Assembly (NCBI GenBank): GCA_964593795.1 | Contig: CAZQJC010000040.1 | Span: forward strand, 30,472-94,471 | Length of the DNA stretch: 64,000 bases | Direction: 5' to 3' | DNA from: JAHFDS01 sp964593795 | Lineage (GTDB): Bacteria; Myxococcota_A; Polyangia; JAHFDS01 | Shown here: positions 8,313 to 19,081 of the stretch, in pieces | Layout of the letters: each line of letters starts with the position of its first letter | How positions within the stretch are numbered: the first letter of the stretch is position 1 | Notes under the pieces: generated by a model | What the model was told of the DNA's origin: nothing | Seen by the model: the letters and a program-made list of their open reading frames with translations, nothing else | Database searches by the model: none | Made by a program: the position numbers and the translations under genes

Positions 8313-9570
8313 CTTGCAACCCCAGCCAGAAGTTGTCCGCGCCCACCACCTGGCCGAGCAGCGGCGAGATGCTGGTGAGCAGGCTCTGCATGATCGCGTC
8401 CCCCACGCCGCCCCCGCCGCTGAACGTCGCGCCGCCGTCGGTGAACCGGAAGCGCGACATCGTCGCGTGCCAGTCCATCTGGTACATGCGCTCGGCGTCG
8501 TCGTTGTTCCGCGGGACGTTCGCGTTGATGTACATCGACTGCGCGAACGCGGTCGAGAACGGCATCATCAGGCTCGAGTGATGGCCGAACGTCGCCGCGC
8601 TCACGTTGCGCACGCGCTGCTCGTGGCCGTCGTCGGCGCGCAGGCTGACCGAGCGGATCTTCACGTCGCTGCGCCAGCTGTCCGTGAGCTCGTACGGCTG
8701 CAGATCGCCCATCTCGTTGTGGCACAGCCACGAGCCGAGCGCGCGCTCGCCCGGGATGTCCACGCCCACGAGGTTGCCGGTGATCATGCCACTGATGACC
8801 GGGTCGCTCGAGTAGGTCGGGAAGCCGGCCAGAGCGATCGGGTACTCGTCGCCGCCGAGGCGGCTGACGGTGTCGTTGCGGAAGAGGTTCTGCTCGAAGC
8901 CGATGAACGCCTCCGCGCCGCGGCAGAGCGTGTCGGAATCGACGCGGTGCAGCGGCGGCGGCAGGATGATGGGCGCCGCCACGACGCCGGGGCCGTACGC
9001 GGAGTCCATGCCGAGCGCCGCGCCGTCCACCATCGCACCCACGTACGAGACGCCGTAGATCGCGTCCTGGATCGAGGTCATGGTGGTGCCTATGTTGCGC
9101 GCGTTGTCGGCGACGGTGGAGTACTCGCCGTAGATGCGGAAGAACGATTCCACCGCATCCGGTATGTGTGACTCGATCCAGCAGCCGCACGAGCAGAACC
9201 ACACGTCGCACGCGACGAGCGAGCTCACCTCCTCGGCCATGAGCCAGATGGCGCCGACCCCCGGCAGCGTCAGGAGCTGCGCCACCACCACCATCCCGAC
9301 GCAGATCATCACGATGATGTTGAGGAAGGAGATGATGTTCATCCCCTTGGCCATGATGACGGCTGCGGAGAACGCGGCGGTGTCCGCGCTGCCCTGCATG
9401 CCCTCCTTGATCTCGACGCGGTTGCCGAGCGAGATGACGGCCCAGAGCATGCCCACGAGCACGACCGAGAACGCGATGGCGACGACCATCACGGCGCCGT
9501 TCTCGTCCTCGTGCACGTCGCGCAGACCGCGGCGGACGAAGGTTCTGACCTTGATGAACTTCTTGAGCAT
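8293..9570 (-). CDS. TadG-like pilus-associated protein
   Basis: A 425-residue protein. The basic N-terminus ends in DENGAVMVVAIAFSVVLVGM, the pattern of TadG/TadE-type proteins with a cleavage-like Gly followed by a hydrophobic helix. The canonical Glu at +5 is replaced by a hydrophobic residue. A second hydrophobic region lies at about 78-115, followed by a long extracytoplasmic domain with a Cys cluster near residues 130-145. It begins at ATG 9570, three bases after the stop of the upstream TadE-like gene. TadG proteins are thought to aid pilus anchoring. Subfamily identity is uncertain because the C-terminal part is not recognised. Confidence 0.75.
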   Translation of the reverse strand: MLKKFIKVRTFVRRGLRDVHEDENGAVMVVAIAFSVVLVGMLWAVISLGNRVEIKEGMQGSADTAAFSAAVIMAKGMNIISFLNIIVMICVGMVVVAQLLTLPGVGAIWLMAEEVSSLVACDVWFCSCGCWIESHIPDAVESFFRIYGEYSTVADNARNIGTTMTSIQDAIYGVSYVGAMVDGAALGMDSAYGPGVVAAPIILPPPLHRVDSDTLCRGAEAFIGFEQNLFRNDTVSRLGGDEYPIALAGFPTYSSDPVISGMITGNLVGVDIPGERALGSWLCHNEMGDLQPYELTDSWRSDVKIRSVSLRADDGHEQRVRNVSAATFGHHSSLMMPFSTAFAQSMYINANVPRNNDDAERMYQMDWHATMSRFRFTDGGATFSGGGGVGDAIMQSLLTSISPLLGQVVGADNFWLGLQDGLILH

Positions 9571-9573
9571 CGG

Positions 9574-10614
9574 TTAGCCCGCTGGCTGCGGCTGATCCTG
9601 AGCCGGCATGGAGTGGGTGGCGACGATGGGCAGGTAGAAGCCGCGCGTGCGGAAGAGGTCCGCCGCCGCGCCGAGCCCGGCGATGCCGCCGCCGATGGAC
9701 GTCCCGAGCTCGATCCGGATCCGCTCGTCGATCTGGTCATAGCGCCGCCCCGCGAAGCGCGAGGCCACCGGCACCGACACGTAGAAGAGGTAGACGACGC
9801 GCGCCTGGATCTCGGCGCCGCGATCGAAGTGCGTCACGTACGAGCAGAGGTAGTTGTACTGGCCGATGAGGTTGCCCGTGACGTTGCCGACGGTGGAGCC
9901 GATCTGCCCGGAGACGAACCCGCCGAGGCTCGCCGTCGCGTCCGCCGCGAGGCTGCCGAGGCGATCCGAGCAGCTCGGGCCGCCGGTGAACACGACCGAC
10001 GTGAAGGCGTTCGCGTAGAGCATCTTCTGCAGCGGCGCGGCGAAGCCCGCGATGCCCGACATGCCGGTGGACCCGCCGTAGGCGCGCTCGAAGTTCGTGC
10101 GCATGCTCTGCGAGTCGGTCTCGCCGGCGAGCTCGATGCCCCACTGCGCGAGGTTCGGCGAGATGGTGAGCGTGGCCGACGCCGCCGCCTGGCGCACGAG
10201 CGAGATCTTGCCGCTCGGCCAGTTGTTCGACGCCGCGAAGTCGGTGATGAGGCCCATGTTGAAGCCGACGTTGCCGGCCTCCTCGAGGCCGCTCGGCTCG
10301 GGGACGATGACCATCGCGGCCCGCGCGGCCTTGTAGGCCGCATGCGCCACCACGATGCGTGCCTCGGCGATGAGGGCCATCTGCGCGATGGTCGCCAGCA
10401 CGAGGAACATGACGGGCATGACGATGACGAACTCGGTGGACGCGGAGCCGCTCGTGCCGATGCCGCCTTCGCGCACGGTGGCGGGGACGCGCTTCGCCGC
10501 GCGGAACAGCGTCCGCGCCGCGGTCAGCGCCACCTTCGCGCACAGGCCCAGCATGACGCCGCCCATCGCGAGCTCGCGCCAGTGCTGGCGCGTGAAATCC
10601 CAGGCCTGGTTCAT
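9574..10614 (-). CDS. TadE-family pseudopilin, large form
   Basis: A 346-residue protein with an unusually long cytoplasmic leader (about 55 residues) that includes a hydrophobic stretch at 17-35. The pseudopilin signature SGSASTEFVIVMPVMFLVLA follows, with Gly and then Glu at +5, as in TadE proteins cleaved by the prepilin peptidase. The remainder is a globular extracellular domain of about 250 residues with few cysteines. The ATG at 10614 lies 10 bases after the peptidase gene. Canonical TadE proteins are under 200 residues, so this is an enlarged form. Confidence 0.8.
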   Translation of the reverse strand: MNQAWDFTRQHWRELAMGGVMLGLCAKVALTAARTLFRAAKRVPATVREGGIGTSGSASTEFVIVMPVMFLVLATIAQMALIAEARIVVAHAAYKAARAAMVIVPEPSGLEEAGNVGFNMGLITDFAASNNWPSGKISLVRQAAASATLTISPNLAQWGIELAGETDSQSMRTNFERAYGGSTGMSGIAGFAAPLQKMLYANAFTSVVFTGGPSCSDRLGSLAADATASLGGFVSGQIGSTVGNVTGNLIGQYNYLCSYVTHFDRGAEIQARVVYLFYVSVPVASRFAGRRYDQIDERIRIELGTSIGGGIAGLGAAADLFRTRGFYLPIVATHSMPAQDQPQPAG

Positions 10615-10624
10615 GCCAGCCCTC

Positions 10625-11194
10625 TCATAGGACGACCTCGTAGGCCCGCTCCGCGGTCCGCGTGACGACGGCGAGCGTGGCGAGCGCGATCATGGGGGTG
10701 AAGCGCATCTTCGGGGATGGCACGGCCGGCTCCTTCGATCGCACACCCGGGACGACGCTGCCAGTGAGGGTGCGCAGCGCGCGCGTGAACGTCGAGATCA
10801 GCATGCCACGCCTCGCGAGGATGAAGAGCGCGAAGACGCTGGCGATGACCGTGGCGAGGATGAAGATCTCGAGGCCCACCGTGAGGTGCTCCCGCTGATC
10901 GAAGCGATAGAGCAGCGCGCCGAGGGCCGCGAGCAGCTTCGCGTCGCCGCCGCCGATCGCCCGGTTCGCGAGGAACAGGATGAACGGCGGAGCGAAGGCG
11001 ATGAGCGCGCCGATGAAGGCGCGGAGCGCGCCACGTGGCCCGCCCGCTGCGAGTCCCAGCAAGAGACCGCACGCGAGCGCGCCATAGGTGAGCCAGTTGG
11101 GTACACGACCGGAGCGGAGGTCTCCGATCGCGGCGAGGAGGGCCGCGACGACGGCCAGGGCAGTGGGTAGCGCCGAAAGGACGAATGCGCCCAT
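10625..11194 (-). CDS. cpaA: Type IV prepilin peptidase CpaA/TadV
   Basis: A 189-residue polytopic aspartic peptidase of family A24 that cleaves prepilin leaders. The two catalytic aspartates are visible: D25 in GDLRSGRVPNW and D84 in the GGGDAKLL motif. Five or six hydrophobic segments cover the protein, and the terminal segment MRFTPMIALATLA resembles other CpaA/TadV proteins. The small size indicates no methyltransferase domain, as is usual for Tad peptidases. Likely substrates are Flp, the second small prepilin and the TadE-like proteins of this cluster. Confidence 0.92.
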   Translation of the reverse strand: MGAFVLSALPTALAVVAALLAAIGDLRSGRVPNWLTYGALACGLLLGLAAGGPRGALRAFIGALIAFAPPFILFLANRAIGGGDAKLLAALGALLYRFDQREHLTVGLEIFILATVIASVFALFILARRGMLISTFTRALRTLTGSVVPGVRSKEPAVPSPKMRFTPMIALATLAVVTRTAERAYEVVL

Positions 11195-11228
11195 TGCCTG
11201 GCCTCCACGGGGATCAGCCTGTGGCCAC

Positions 11229-11250
11229 GAGCCCGGAGGATCCCGGGCTC
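11229..11250 (-). terminator. Hairpin downstream of the flp pilin gene
   Basis: A perfect 8-bp stem (GAGCCCGG / CCGGGCTC) with a six-base loop lies 19 bases past the flp stop and before cpaA. No U-tract follows. It probably acts as a partial terminator or RNA-stability element that lets the major pilin be made in excess over the assembly genes; the role is inferred. Confidence 0.5.
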
Positions 11251-11268
11251 AGGCGACGGGGCTGGATC

Positions 11269-11478
11269 TCAGTTGAAGCCACCCTGGTAGTTCGTGTCCT
11301 GGTTGTTCACGTTCGTGGTCACGTCCGTGCCGGCCGACGTGATCTTGTCGCGGACGGTCTGGCCATAGCGCATGAAGAGCGCAATCGCCGAGACGGCAAC
11401 GACGAGCAGGATGATGAGGTACTCGGTAGCTGCAATGCCCTTCTCGACCTTGCGCGCCTGGATCATGCTCTTCTTCAT
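11269..11478 (-). CDS. flp: Flp-family major pilin
   Basis: A 69-residue type IVb pilin, the main structural subunit of the Tad fibre. A basic leader ends at Gly14; the mature protein would begin IAATEYLIILLVVAVSAIAL with the signature Glu19-Tyr20 pair. A single hydrophobic helix is followed by a short Asn/Thr/Gln-rich tail. An AAGGAGGA ribosome site sits six bases upstream of the ATG. It heads the assembly genes after a separate upstream region, consistent with high expression. Length and motif are typical for Flp. Confidence 0.95.
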   Translation of the reverse strand: MKKSMIQARKVEKGIAATEYLIILLVVAVSAIALFMRYGQTVRDKITSAGTDVTTNVNNQDTNYQGGFN

Positions 11479-11523
11479 CTGAAATCCTCCTTACTTGTCG
11501 CGGCTCTCGAAACGTTGGCCTCC

Positions 11524-11554
11524 CGAGCGAAGCTCGAAGAAGACCGCCATCTTA
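11524..11554 (-). promoter_or_regulatory. Candidate flp promoter -10 and leader hairpin
   Basis: On the minus strand a TAAGAT -10-like box (11554-11549) stands about 70 bases before the flp start. A small CGAGC-TTC-GCTCG hairpin (11536-11524) would lie in the leader RNA. No convincing -35 is visible at the proper distance, so this is tentative. Confidence 0.3.
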
Positions 11555-11572
11555 GCTATTCTCGCCGATCCC

Positions 11573-11815
11573 TCATGGGATGGGCAAGCCCAGAATGAAC
11601 TCCGACAGCTCGTAGTGCTTGACCACCGCCACTCCGACCGGGCCCGCTGCCACCGCTGCGCCGATGCACACGAGCATCATCACCTCGAGCGTCTCGGTCA
11701 TGATGGCGCCCTCGTCGTTCCGGTGGAGCTCCGAGAGGATCAGGCCGAGCCGCTTTATTGCCGTTCGCATCGTGTGACGCATGACAGCTAAAGCATCCCC
11801 TGTGCCATGGAACAT
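11573..11815 (-). CDS. Second small Flp-like prepilin
   Basis: An 80-residue protein. A basic 36-residue leader ends in HRNDEG; the predicted mature form begins AIMTETLEVMMLVCIGAAVA with Glu at +5, the class III prepilin rule, but with Thr instead of Tyr at +6. One hydrophobic helix and a short tail ending in LPIP follow. The start is ATG 11815 because GGAGGA lies six bases upstream; an earlier in-frame ATG at 11836 lacks a ribosome site. It is the promoter-proximal gene of the Tad cluster and could be a minor or alternative pilin. Confidence 0.75.
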   Translation of the reverse strand: MFHGTGDALAVMRHTMRTAIKRLGLILSELHRNDEGAIMTETLEVMMLVCIGAAVAAGPVGVAVVKHYELSEFILGLPIP

Positions 11816-11903
11816 CTTGCATCCTCCGGGCGTCATTTCAGCGGTTTGAGGTCACAAGGGGGGAGGGGTGGGGCCTGAGTGGACAGGTTTGCCTGACGCC
11901 CCC

Positions 11904-11919
11904 GGGGACAAGTGTCCCC
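11904..11919. terminator. Short palindrome after the phosphatase gene
   Basis: GGGGACA-AG-TGTCCCC is a perfect 7-bp inverted repeat lying between the phosphatase stop (11974) and the second pilin start. There is no T-run on either side, so it could be a weak terminator or a protein-binding site upstream of the Tad cluster. Confidence 0.35.
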
Positions 11920-11973
11920 AGAGCAGAAAGTTGCAGCGGCACGGCCCGATGTGGGCAGGCCCCGCCACATGCC

Positions 11974-12534
11974 TCACCGCCTCGCATGCTGCCGTACCCA
12001 CTCGTAATAGGAGCGAACGAACGCCTCCTGAAGGGAGGTCTCGATCGCGCGCGAGGATCGGGCCATGCGGACGATGCGGATGGCTTCGTTGAAGGTGGCG
12101 CCCCCGCGGACCAGCACGCAGGCGGCGATGGTCCCGGTCCGACCGAGGCCGGCCAGGCAGTGCAGCCCCACCTTCTGGCCTGCCGTAATTCTTGCCTGCA
12201 CATCGGCGAGGATCGAATCGGTTGCCGACAGGTCGTGGGGAGCGCCGCCGTCCGGGATCGCGAAGTGGAGGCTCTCGAGGCCGGCGGCGCGCACCTCGTC
12301 GAGGAACGTCGGCGACGCGAGGCGCGACAGCTCCTGCTCGGGGTTGAGCGTCACGAGGAGCGAGATGCCGGCCGCGCGGAGGTACGCGAGGTCGGCGTCG
12401 AGCCGGCGACCCATCGCGAGGTTGCCCGGCATCGGCAGCATCGCGAGGCCACCCGGGCCCGGGATGGCGGTGGGCGGCAGCCAGTAGAGCACGCCACATT
12501 GTAGCGGACCCCCGCGCGCGTCCGCCTGCCCCAC
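11974..12534 (-). CDS. Dual-specificity/tyrosine-type protein phosphatase
   Basis: A protein of up to 186 residues of the cysteine-based phosphatase superfamily. The P-loop HCLAGLGRTG is visible at about residues 133-142, with the nucleophilic Cys, the Arg and the following Thr in place. An upstream Asp in the IPDGGAPHD segment could be the general acid. GTG 12534 is used here; GTG 12492 would remove 14 unremarkable residues. It lies immediately behind the Tad cluster in the same orientation with a 158-base gap. Given the two FHA domains in that cluster it could reverse a phosphorylation signal, but that link is inference from proximity. Confidence 0.85.
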   Translation of the reverse strand: MGQADARGGPLQCGVLYWLPPTAIPGPGGLAMLPMPGNLAMGRRLDADLAYLRAAGISLLVTLNPEQELSRLASPTFLDEVRAAGLESLHFAIPDGGAPHDLSATDSILADVQARITAGQKVGLHCLAGLGRTGTIAACVLVRGGATFNEAIRIVRMARSSRAIETSLQEAFVRSYYEWVRQHARR

Positions 12535-12541
12535 CCGAGCC

Positions 12542-12569
12542 TTGACTCCGCGGGGCGAACGACAACAAT
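12542..12569 (+). promoter_or_regulatory. Candidate promoter of the DUF2760-Hsp70 operon
   Basis: TTGACT (12542-12547), a 16-base spacer and AACAAT (12564-12569) resemble a vegetative promoter. The predicted transcript start would fall only a few bases before the GTG start at 12579, implying a very short leader. Prediction by eye only. Confidence 0.4.
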
Positions 12570-12578
12570 CCCGGCACC

Positions 12579-13103
12579 GTGCAGATAGGCAGAGCGTTCC
12601 GCTGTTTCTTCAGCCTCCTCTTCCGCGGGCAGCTCCCCGCGGACGAGCTCGCGATCCGTCCGGCCCCGCTCGAGGTCGGACCGGCCGCCAGGCCCGCGCT
12701 CCCTCCGCCGCCGGCGCCGCCGCGGGGCGACGCGGCGGTGCAGATCCTCGCCATCCTGCAGCGGGACGGGCGCCTCGTGGACTTCCTCCTCGAGCCGATC
12801 GACGGCTACACCGACGCGCAGATCGGTGCGGCGGTGCGCGACATCCATCGCGGCTGCAAGAAGGCGCTCGAGGAGTACCTGCGCATCGAGCCGGTGCGCG
12901 CCGAGAGCGAGGAGGCATCCATCGAGGTGCCGGCCGGGTTCGACCCGTCGGCGATCCGCCTCGTCGGCAACGTGGCGGGGCAGCCGCCGTTCCGCGGCAC
13001 GCTCCGGCACCGCGGCTGGCGCACGCGTGAGGTCAAGCTGCCGGCGCTGCCGGTCGCGGCCGATCCGCTGGTCATCGCCCCTGCAGAAGTGGAGATCGCA
13101 TGA
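12579..13103 (+). CDS. DUF2760 protein of an Hsp70 operon
   Basis: A 174-residue protein matching the DUF2760 pattern. A variable Pro-rich N-terminus (to about residue 50) is followed by a conserved domain containing ILQRDGRLVDFLLEPIDGY, a CKKALEEYL helix and a closing WRTREVKLPALP segment. It starts with GTG. Its ATGA overlap with the next gene couples it to the first Hsp70-like protein. DUF2760 genes are commonly found next to such Hsp70 pairs, so a co-chaperone or adaptor role is plausible, but the function is not established. Confidence 0.85.
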   Translation: MQIGRAFRCFFSLLFRGQLPADELAIRPAPLEVGPAARPALPPPPAPPRGDAAVQILAILQRDGRLVDFLLEPIDGYTDAQIGAAVRDIHRGCKKALEEYLRIEPVRAESEEASIEVPAGFDPSAIRLVGNVAGQPPFRGTLRHRGWRTREVKLPALPVAADPLVIAPAEVEIA

Positions 13104-14863
13104 GCGCGCGGTTCGTCGTCGGCATCGATCTGGGAACGACCAACACCGCGCTCGCGTTCGTCGACACGGAGCGGGGCGAGTCGGCGGCGGTCCAGGGCTT
13201 CGAGATCTCGCAGGTGGTGCAGCCGGGGCAGGTCGAGCCGCGGTCGCTCCTGCCGTCGGCGGTGTACCTGGCGAGCGAGCACGAGCTGCCCACGGGGTCG
13301 CTCGACGTGGCGTGGGCCGCCGGCCGCAGGTTCGCGGTAGGCGCGTTCGCGCAAGGCCGCGGCGCCGAGGTCCCGGGCCGCCTCGTGTCGAGCGCGAAGT
13401 CGTGGCTCTCGGCTGGGGGCGTCGACCGCGGGGCGGCGATCCTGCCGCTCGAGGCGCCCGAGGACGTGGAGAAGCTCTCGCCGCCGGGCGCATCGGCGCG
13501 CGTGCTCGAGCACGTCCGGGACGCGTGGAACCACGCATTCGCCGGGGCGGATGAATCCGCCAGGCTCGAGCGACAGGAGGTGTTCCTCACGGTGCCGGCG
13601 TCGTTCGACGCGGTCGCGCGCGAGCTGACGCTCGAGGCGGCCGAGGAGGCGGGGCTCGAGGTGACGCTGCTCGAGGAGCCGACGGCGGCCTGCTACGCGT
13701 GGATCGCGGGACAGGGCGACGCGTGGCGAAAGCAGCTCTCGCCTGGCGACCTCATGCTCGTGTGCGACGTCGGCGGCGGCACGACGGACTTCTCGCTCAT
13801 CGAGGCGGCCGACGAGGGCGGCTCGCTCGAGCTGCGGCGAGTGGCCGTCGGCGAGCACATCCTGCTCGGCGGCGACAACATGGACCTGGCGCTCGCGTAC
13901 GCGGTCGCGGGGCAGCTCGCCAAGGAGGGCCACAAGCTCGACGCGTGGCAGATGCGCGGCCTCGGCCACGCGTGCCGCGCCGCCAAGGAGCAGCTCCTCG
14001 GCGGGGCGGCCGAGTCGGTGCCGCTCACCGTGCTCGGGCGCGGCAGCAAGGTCATCGGCGGGACGCTGCGCGCGGAGCTCTCGCGAGCGCTCACGGCGCA
14101 GACCATCGTCGAGGGCTTCTTCCCGCGCTGCGCGCCGGGCGACCGGCCGGCGGTCCAGAAGCGCAGCGGCCTGCGCGAGCTCGGGCTGCCGTACGCGGCC
14201 GACGCCGCGATCACGCGGCACCTTGCGGGGTTCCTCGCGGGGCGGCTGCCGACGGCGGTGCTCTGGAACGGCGGCGTGATGAAGAGCCCGCTCCTGCGGG
14301 GACGCCTGGTCGAGGTGCTCGGCGACTTCGGCGCCAAGGCGCGCGTGCTCGAGGGGACCGACCTCGATCGCGCGGTCGCGCACGGCGCGGCCTATTACGG
14401 CCTCGTCAAGCGCGGCAAGGGCGTGCGCATCCGCGGCGGCGTGGGGCGGACCTACTACGTGGGCATCGAGGCCGCGCGGCCGGCGATCCCGGGGGCGCCG
14501 CCGGCGCTCAAGGCGCTGTGCGTGGTGCCGTTCGGCCTCGAGGAGGGGGAGCGGCGCGCGATCCCGGACCGCGAGCTCGGCCTGGTGGTCGGCGAACCGG
14601 CGGAGTTCAGGATCCTGTCGTCCACGACACGGCGCGACGAGCCCGGCGTGATGCTCGACGAGGACCAGACGGAGGAGCTGTCGGAGCTGGCGCCGGTCGA
14701 GGTGACGCTGCCGGCGGACGCGGGCGACGCCGCGAGCGCGGGTCGTCCGGTGCCGGTGACGATCGAGGCGCACGTGACGGAGCTCGGCGCGCTCGAGCTC
14801 TGGTGCAAGACGCGGAGCGAGCGCCGCTACAAGCTCGAGTGGAACCTGCGGTCCGACAGCTGA
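13100..14863 (+). CDS. Hsp70-family (DnaK-like) ATPase, first paralogue
   Basis: A 587-residue Hsp70-like protein. The actin-fold ATPase shows the phosphate-1 loop GIDLGTTNTALAF at residues 9-21, phosphate-2 loop CDVGGGTTDFSLIEA at about 219-233 and the adenosine-side LWNGGVMKS near 388-396. A beta-rich C-terminal part of about 150 residues replaces the standard DnaK substrate domain and helical lid. It is translationally coupled to DUF2760 and followed after seven bases by a second paralogue. Probably a specialised chaperone; the client is unknown. Confidence 0.88.
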   Translation: MSARFVVGIDLGTTNTALAFVDTERGESAAVQGFEISQVVQPGQVEPRSLLPSAVYLASEHELPTGSLDVAWAAGRRFAVGAFAQGRGAEVPGRLVSSAKSWLSAGGVDRGAAILPLEAPEDVEKLSPPGASARVLEHVRDAWNHAFAGADESARLERQEVFLTVPASFDAVARELTLEAAEEAGLEVTLLEEPTAACYAWIAGQGDAWRKQLSPGDLMLVCDVGGGTTDFSLIEAADEGGSLELRRVAVGEHILLGGDNMDLALAYAVAGQLAKEGHKLDAWQMRGLGHACRAAKEQLLGGAAESVPLTVLGRGSKVIGGTLRAELSRALTAQTIVEGFFPRCAPGDRPAVQKRSGLRELGLPYAADAAITRHLAGFLAGRLPTAVLWNGGVMKSPLLRGRLVEVLGDFGAKARVLEGTDLDRAVAHGAAYYGLVKRGKGVRIRGGVGRTYYVGIEAARPAIPGAPPALKALCVVPFGLEEGERRAIPDRELGLVVGEPAEFRILSSTTRRDEPGVMLDEDQTEELSELAPVEVTLPADAGDAASAGRPVPVTIEAHVTELGALELWCKTRSERRYKLEWNLRSDS

Positions 14864-14870
14864 GGGGGTC

Positions 14871-17660
<2,790 letters not shown>

Positions 17661-17695
17661 GGGGCCGGGACCGGGACGCGGTAAGGTACGGGCGC

Positions 17696-19081
17696 ATGCG
17701 CCTCACCTACCTCGCGCACGCGAGCCTCCTCGTCGAGGCTGGCGACGTTCGCCTGGTGACGGACCCCTGGCTCGACGGGCCGACGTACCTGTCGGCGTGG
17801 TGGCACTTCCCGGCGCCGGTCATGCACGGCGCCGACCTGCGCGCGACGCACGTCTACCTCACGCACGAGCACGCCGATCACTTCCACCCGGCGACGCTGC
17901 GGGCGCTGCCGCGATCGACCACGATGCTCGTCGGCAAGTACGTCACGCGCCGGTTCCGCGCCCGGCTCGAGGCGCTGGGCTTTCCCGTGCGCGAGTTGCC
18001 GCACGGCTCGCCGGTGCGGATCGGGCCGCTCGAGCTGACGAGCTACCAGTACCGCGCGGACGACACCGCGCTCACGATCTCGGACGGACGCGCGACGATC
18101 CTCGACCTCAACGACTGCCTCCTGCGGGGTCGCTCGCTGGAGGAGGTCCGGTCGCGGCACGCGCCGATCGACCTCCTGCTCGCGTCGTTCGCGAACGCCG
18201 AGGCGTATCCGATCGTCTACACGTTCGAGGACCCGGACGAGCGGCCGGACTGGGACGACGCGAGCCGCTTCGACACCTTCCTGGCCCGGGTGCGCGAGGT
18301 CGATCCGGCGGCGTTCGCGCCCTTCGCTTCGATGTTCTGCTTCCTCGAGCCGTCCTTGCGCTGGCTCAACGATCGCATCGTCTCGCCGGCGGGGCTGCTC
18401 GCGCGGGCCACGCGCGAGGTCCGCGCGGCTCCGCTCGCGATCGACCCTGGCGACGTGTGGACGCCAGCGGGGCTCGAGCGCAGGAGCGACGTGGACTGGT
18501 CGCGCCGGGATGAGCTCATCGAGGGCTACGCGCGTGCGCACGGCGCCGAGATCGCAGCGCTCGCGGCGCGCGAGCGGATCCCGGGCGGCCGCGCGGCCCT
18601 CGAGGGGGCGTTCGACGCCTTCTTCCGCGGCTTCGCGGCGCGCGTCCCGGCGCCGCTGCGCGGCAGGCTCGATCTCCGCGTGCGCTTCGACGTCTCCGGG
18701 CCCGACGCCACGACCCGCTGGCTCTCGTTCGATCGCGGGCGCGTGTCGCTCGAGGCGCCCGCGTCGGACGACACGTGGGACGTCCGCATCGACGTGCCCG
18801 CCTGGCCGCTGTGGATGGTCCTCTCGCGGCAGGAGTGGTGGCAGCACCTCGGCGTCTCGTGCCGCTTCCGCGTCACGCTCCGCCCGCGCGTGCGGAGCCG
18901 CGAGGTCTGGCTCTGGACCCTGCTCTACCTCGATGACATGGGCTACCTCTCGCCGCGCGCCCTCGCGTCACCGCGCGCCCTCGCCGTGCTGCTGCGCCGG
19001 CACCGCGAGATCGCGGAGTACGTCAAGGACGCAGCGTCCGGGCGCTTCGGGTCCCGCCAGCTCCAGGGCAAGTACGGATGA
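17696..19081 (+). CDS. Metallo-beta-lactamase-fold hydrolase
   Basis: A 461-residue protein. The first about 250 residues form a metallo-beta-lactamase fold: LTYLAHASLLVEAG at the N-terminus and the metal motif THEHADHFH near residues 57-65, with later acidic residues that could complete the site. Its form (start LTYLAHASLLV, long C-terminal region with SCP2-like or lipid-binding character) resembles the UlaG/CMP-NeuAc-hydroxylase-like branch rather than true beta-lactamases. It lies 35 bases after the Hsp70 operon and overlaps the next gene by four bases, so it is probably cotranscribed with the glycosyltransferase. Substrate unknown. Confidence 0.8.
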   Translation: MRLTYLAHASLLVEAGDVRLVTDPWLDGPTYLSAWWHFPAPVMHGADLRATHVYLTHEHADHFHPATLRALPRSTTMLVGKYVTRRFRARLEALGFPVRELPHGSPVRIGPLELTSYQYRADDTALTISDGRATILDLNDCLLRGRSLEEVRSRHAPIDLLLASFANAEAYPIVYTFEDPDERPDWDDASRFDTFLARVREVDPAAFAPFASMFCFLEPSLRWLNDRIVSPAGLLARATREVRAAPLAIDPGDVWTPAGLERRSDVDWSRRDELIEGYARAHGAEIAALAARERIPGGRAALEGAFDAFFRGFAARVPAPLRGRLDLRVRFDVSGPDATTRWLSFDRGRVSLEAPASDDTWDVRIDVPAWPLWMVLSRQEWWQHLGVSCRFRVTLRPRVRSREVWLWTLLYLDDMGYLSPRALASPRALAVLLRRHREIAEYVKDAASGRFGSRQLQGKYG

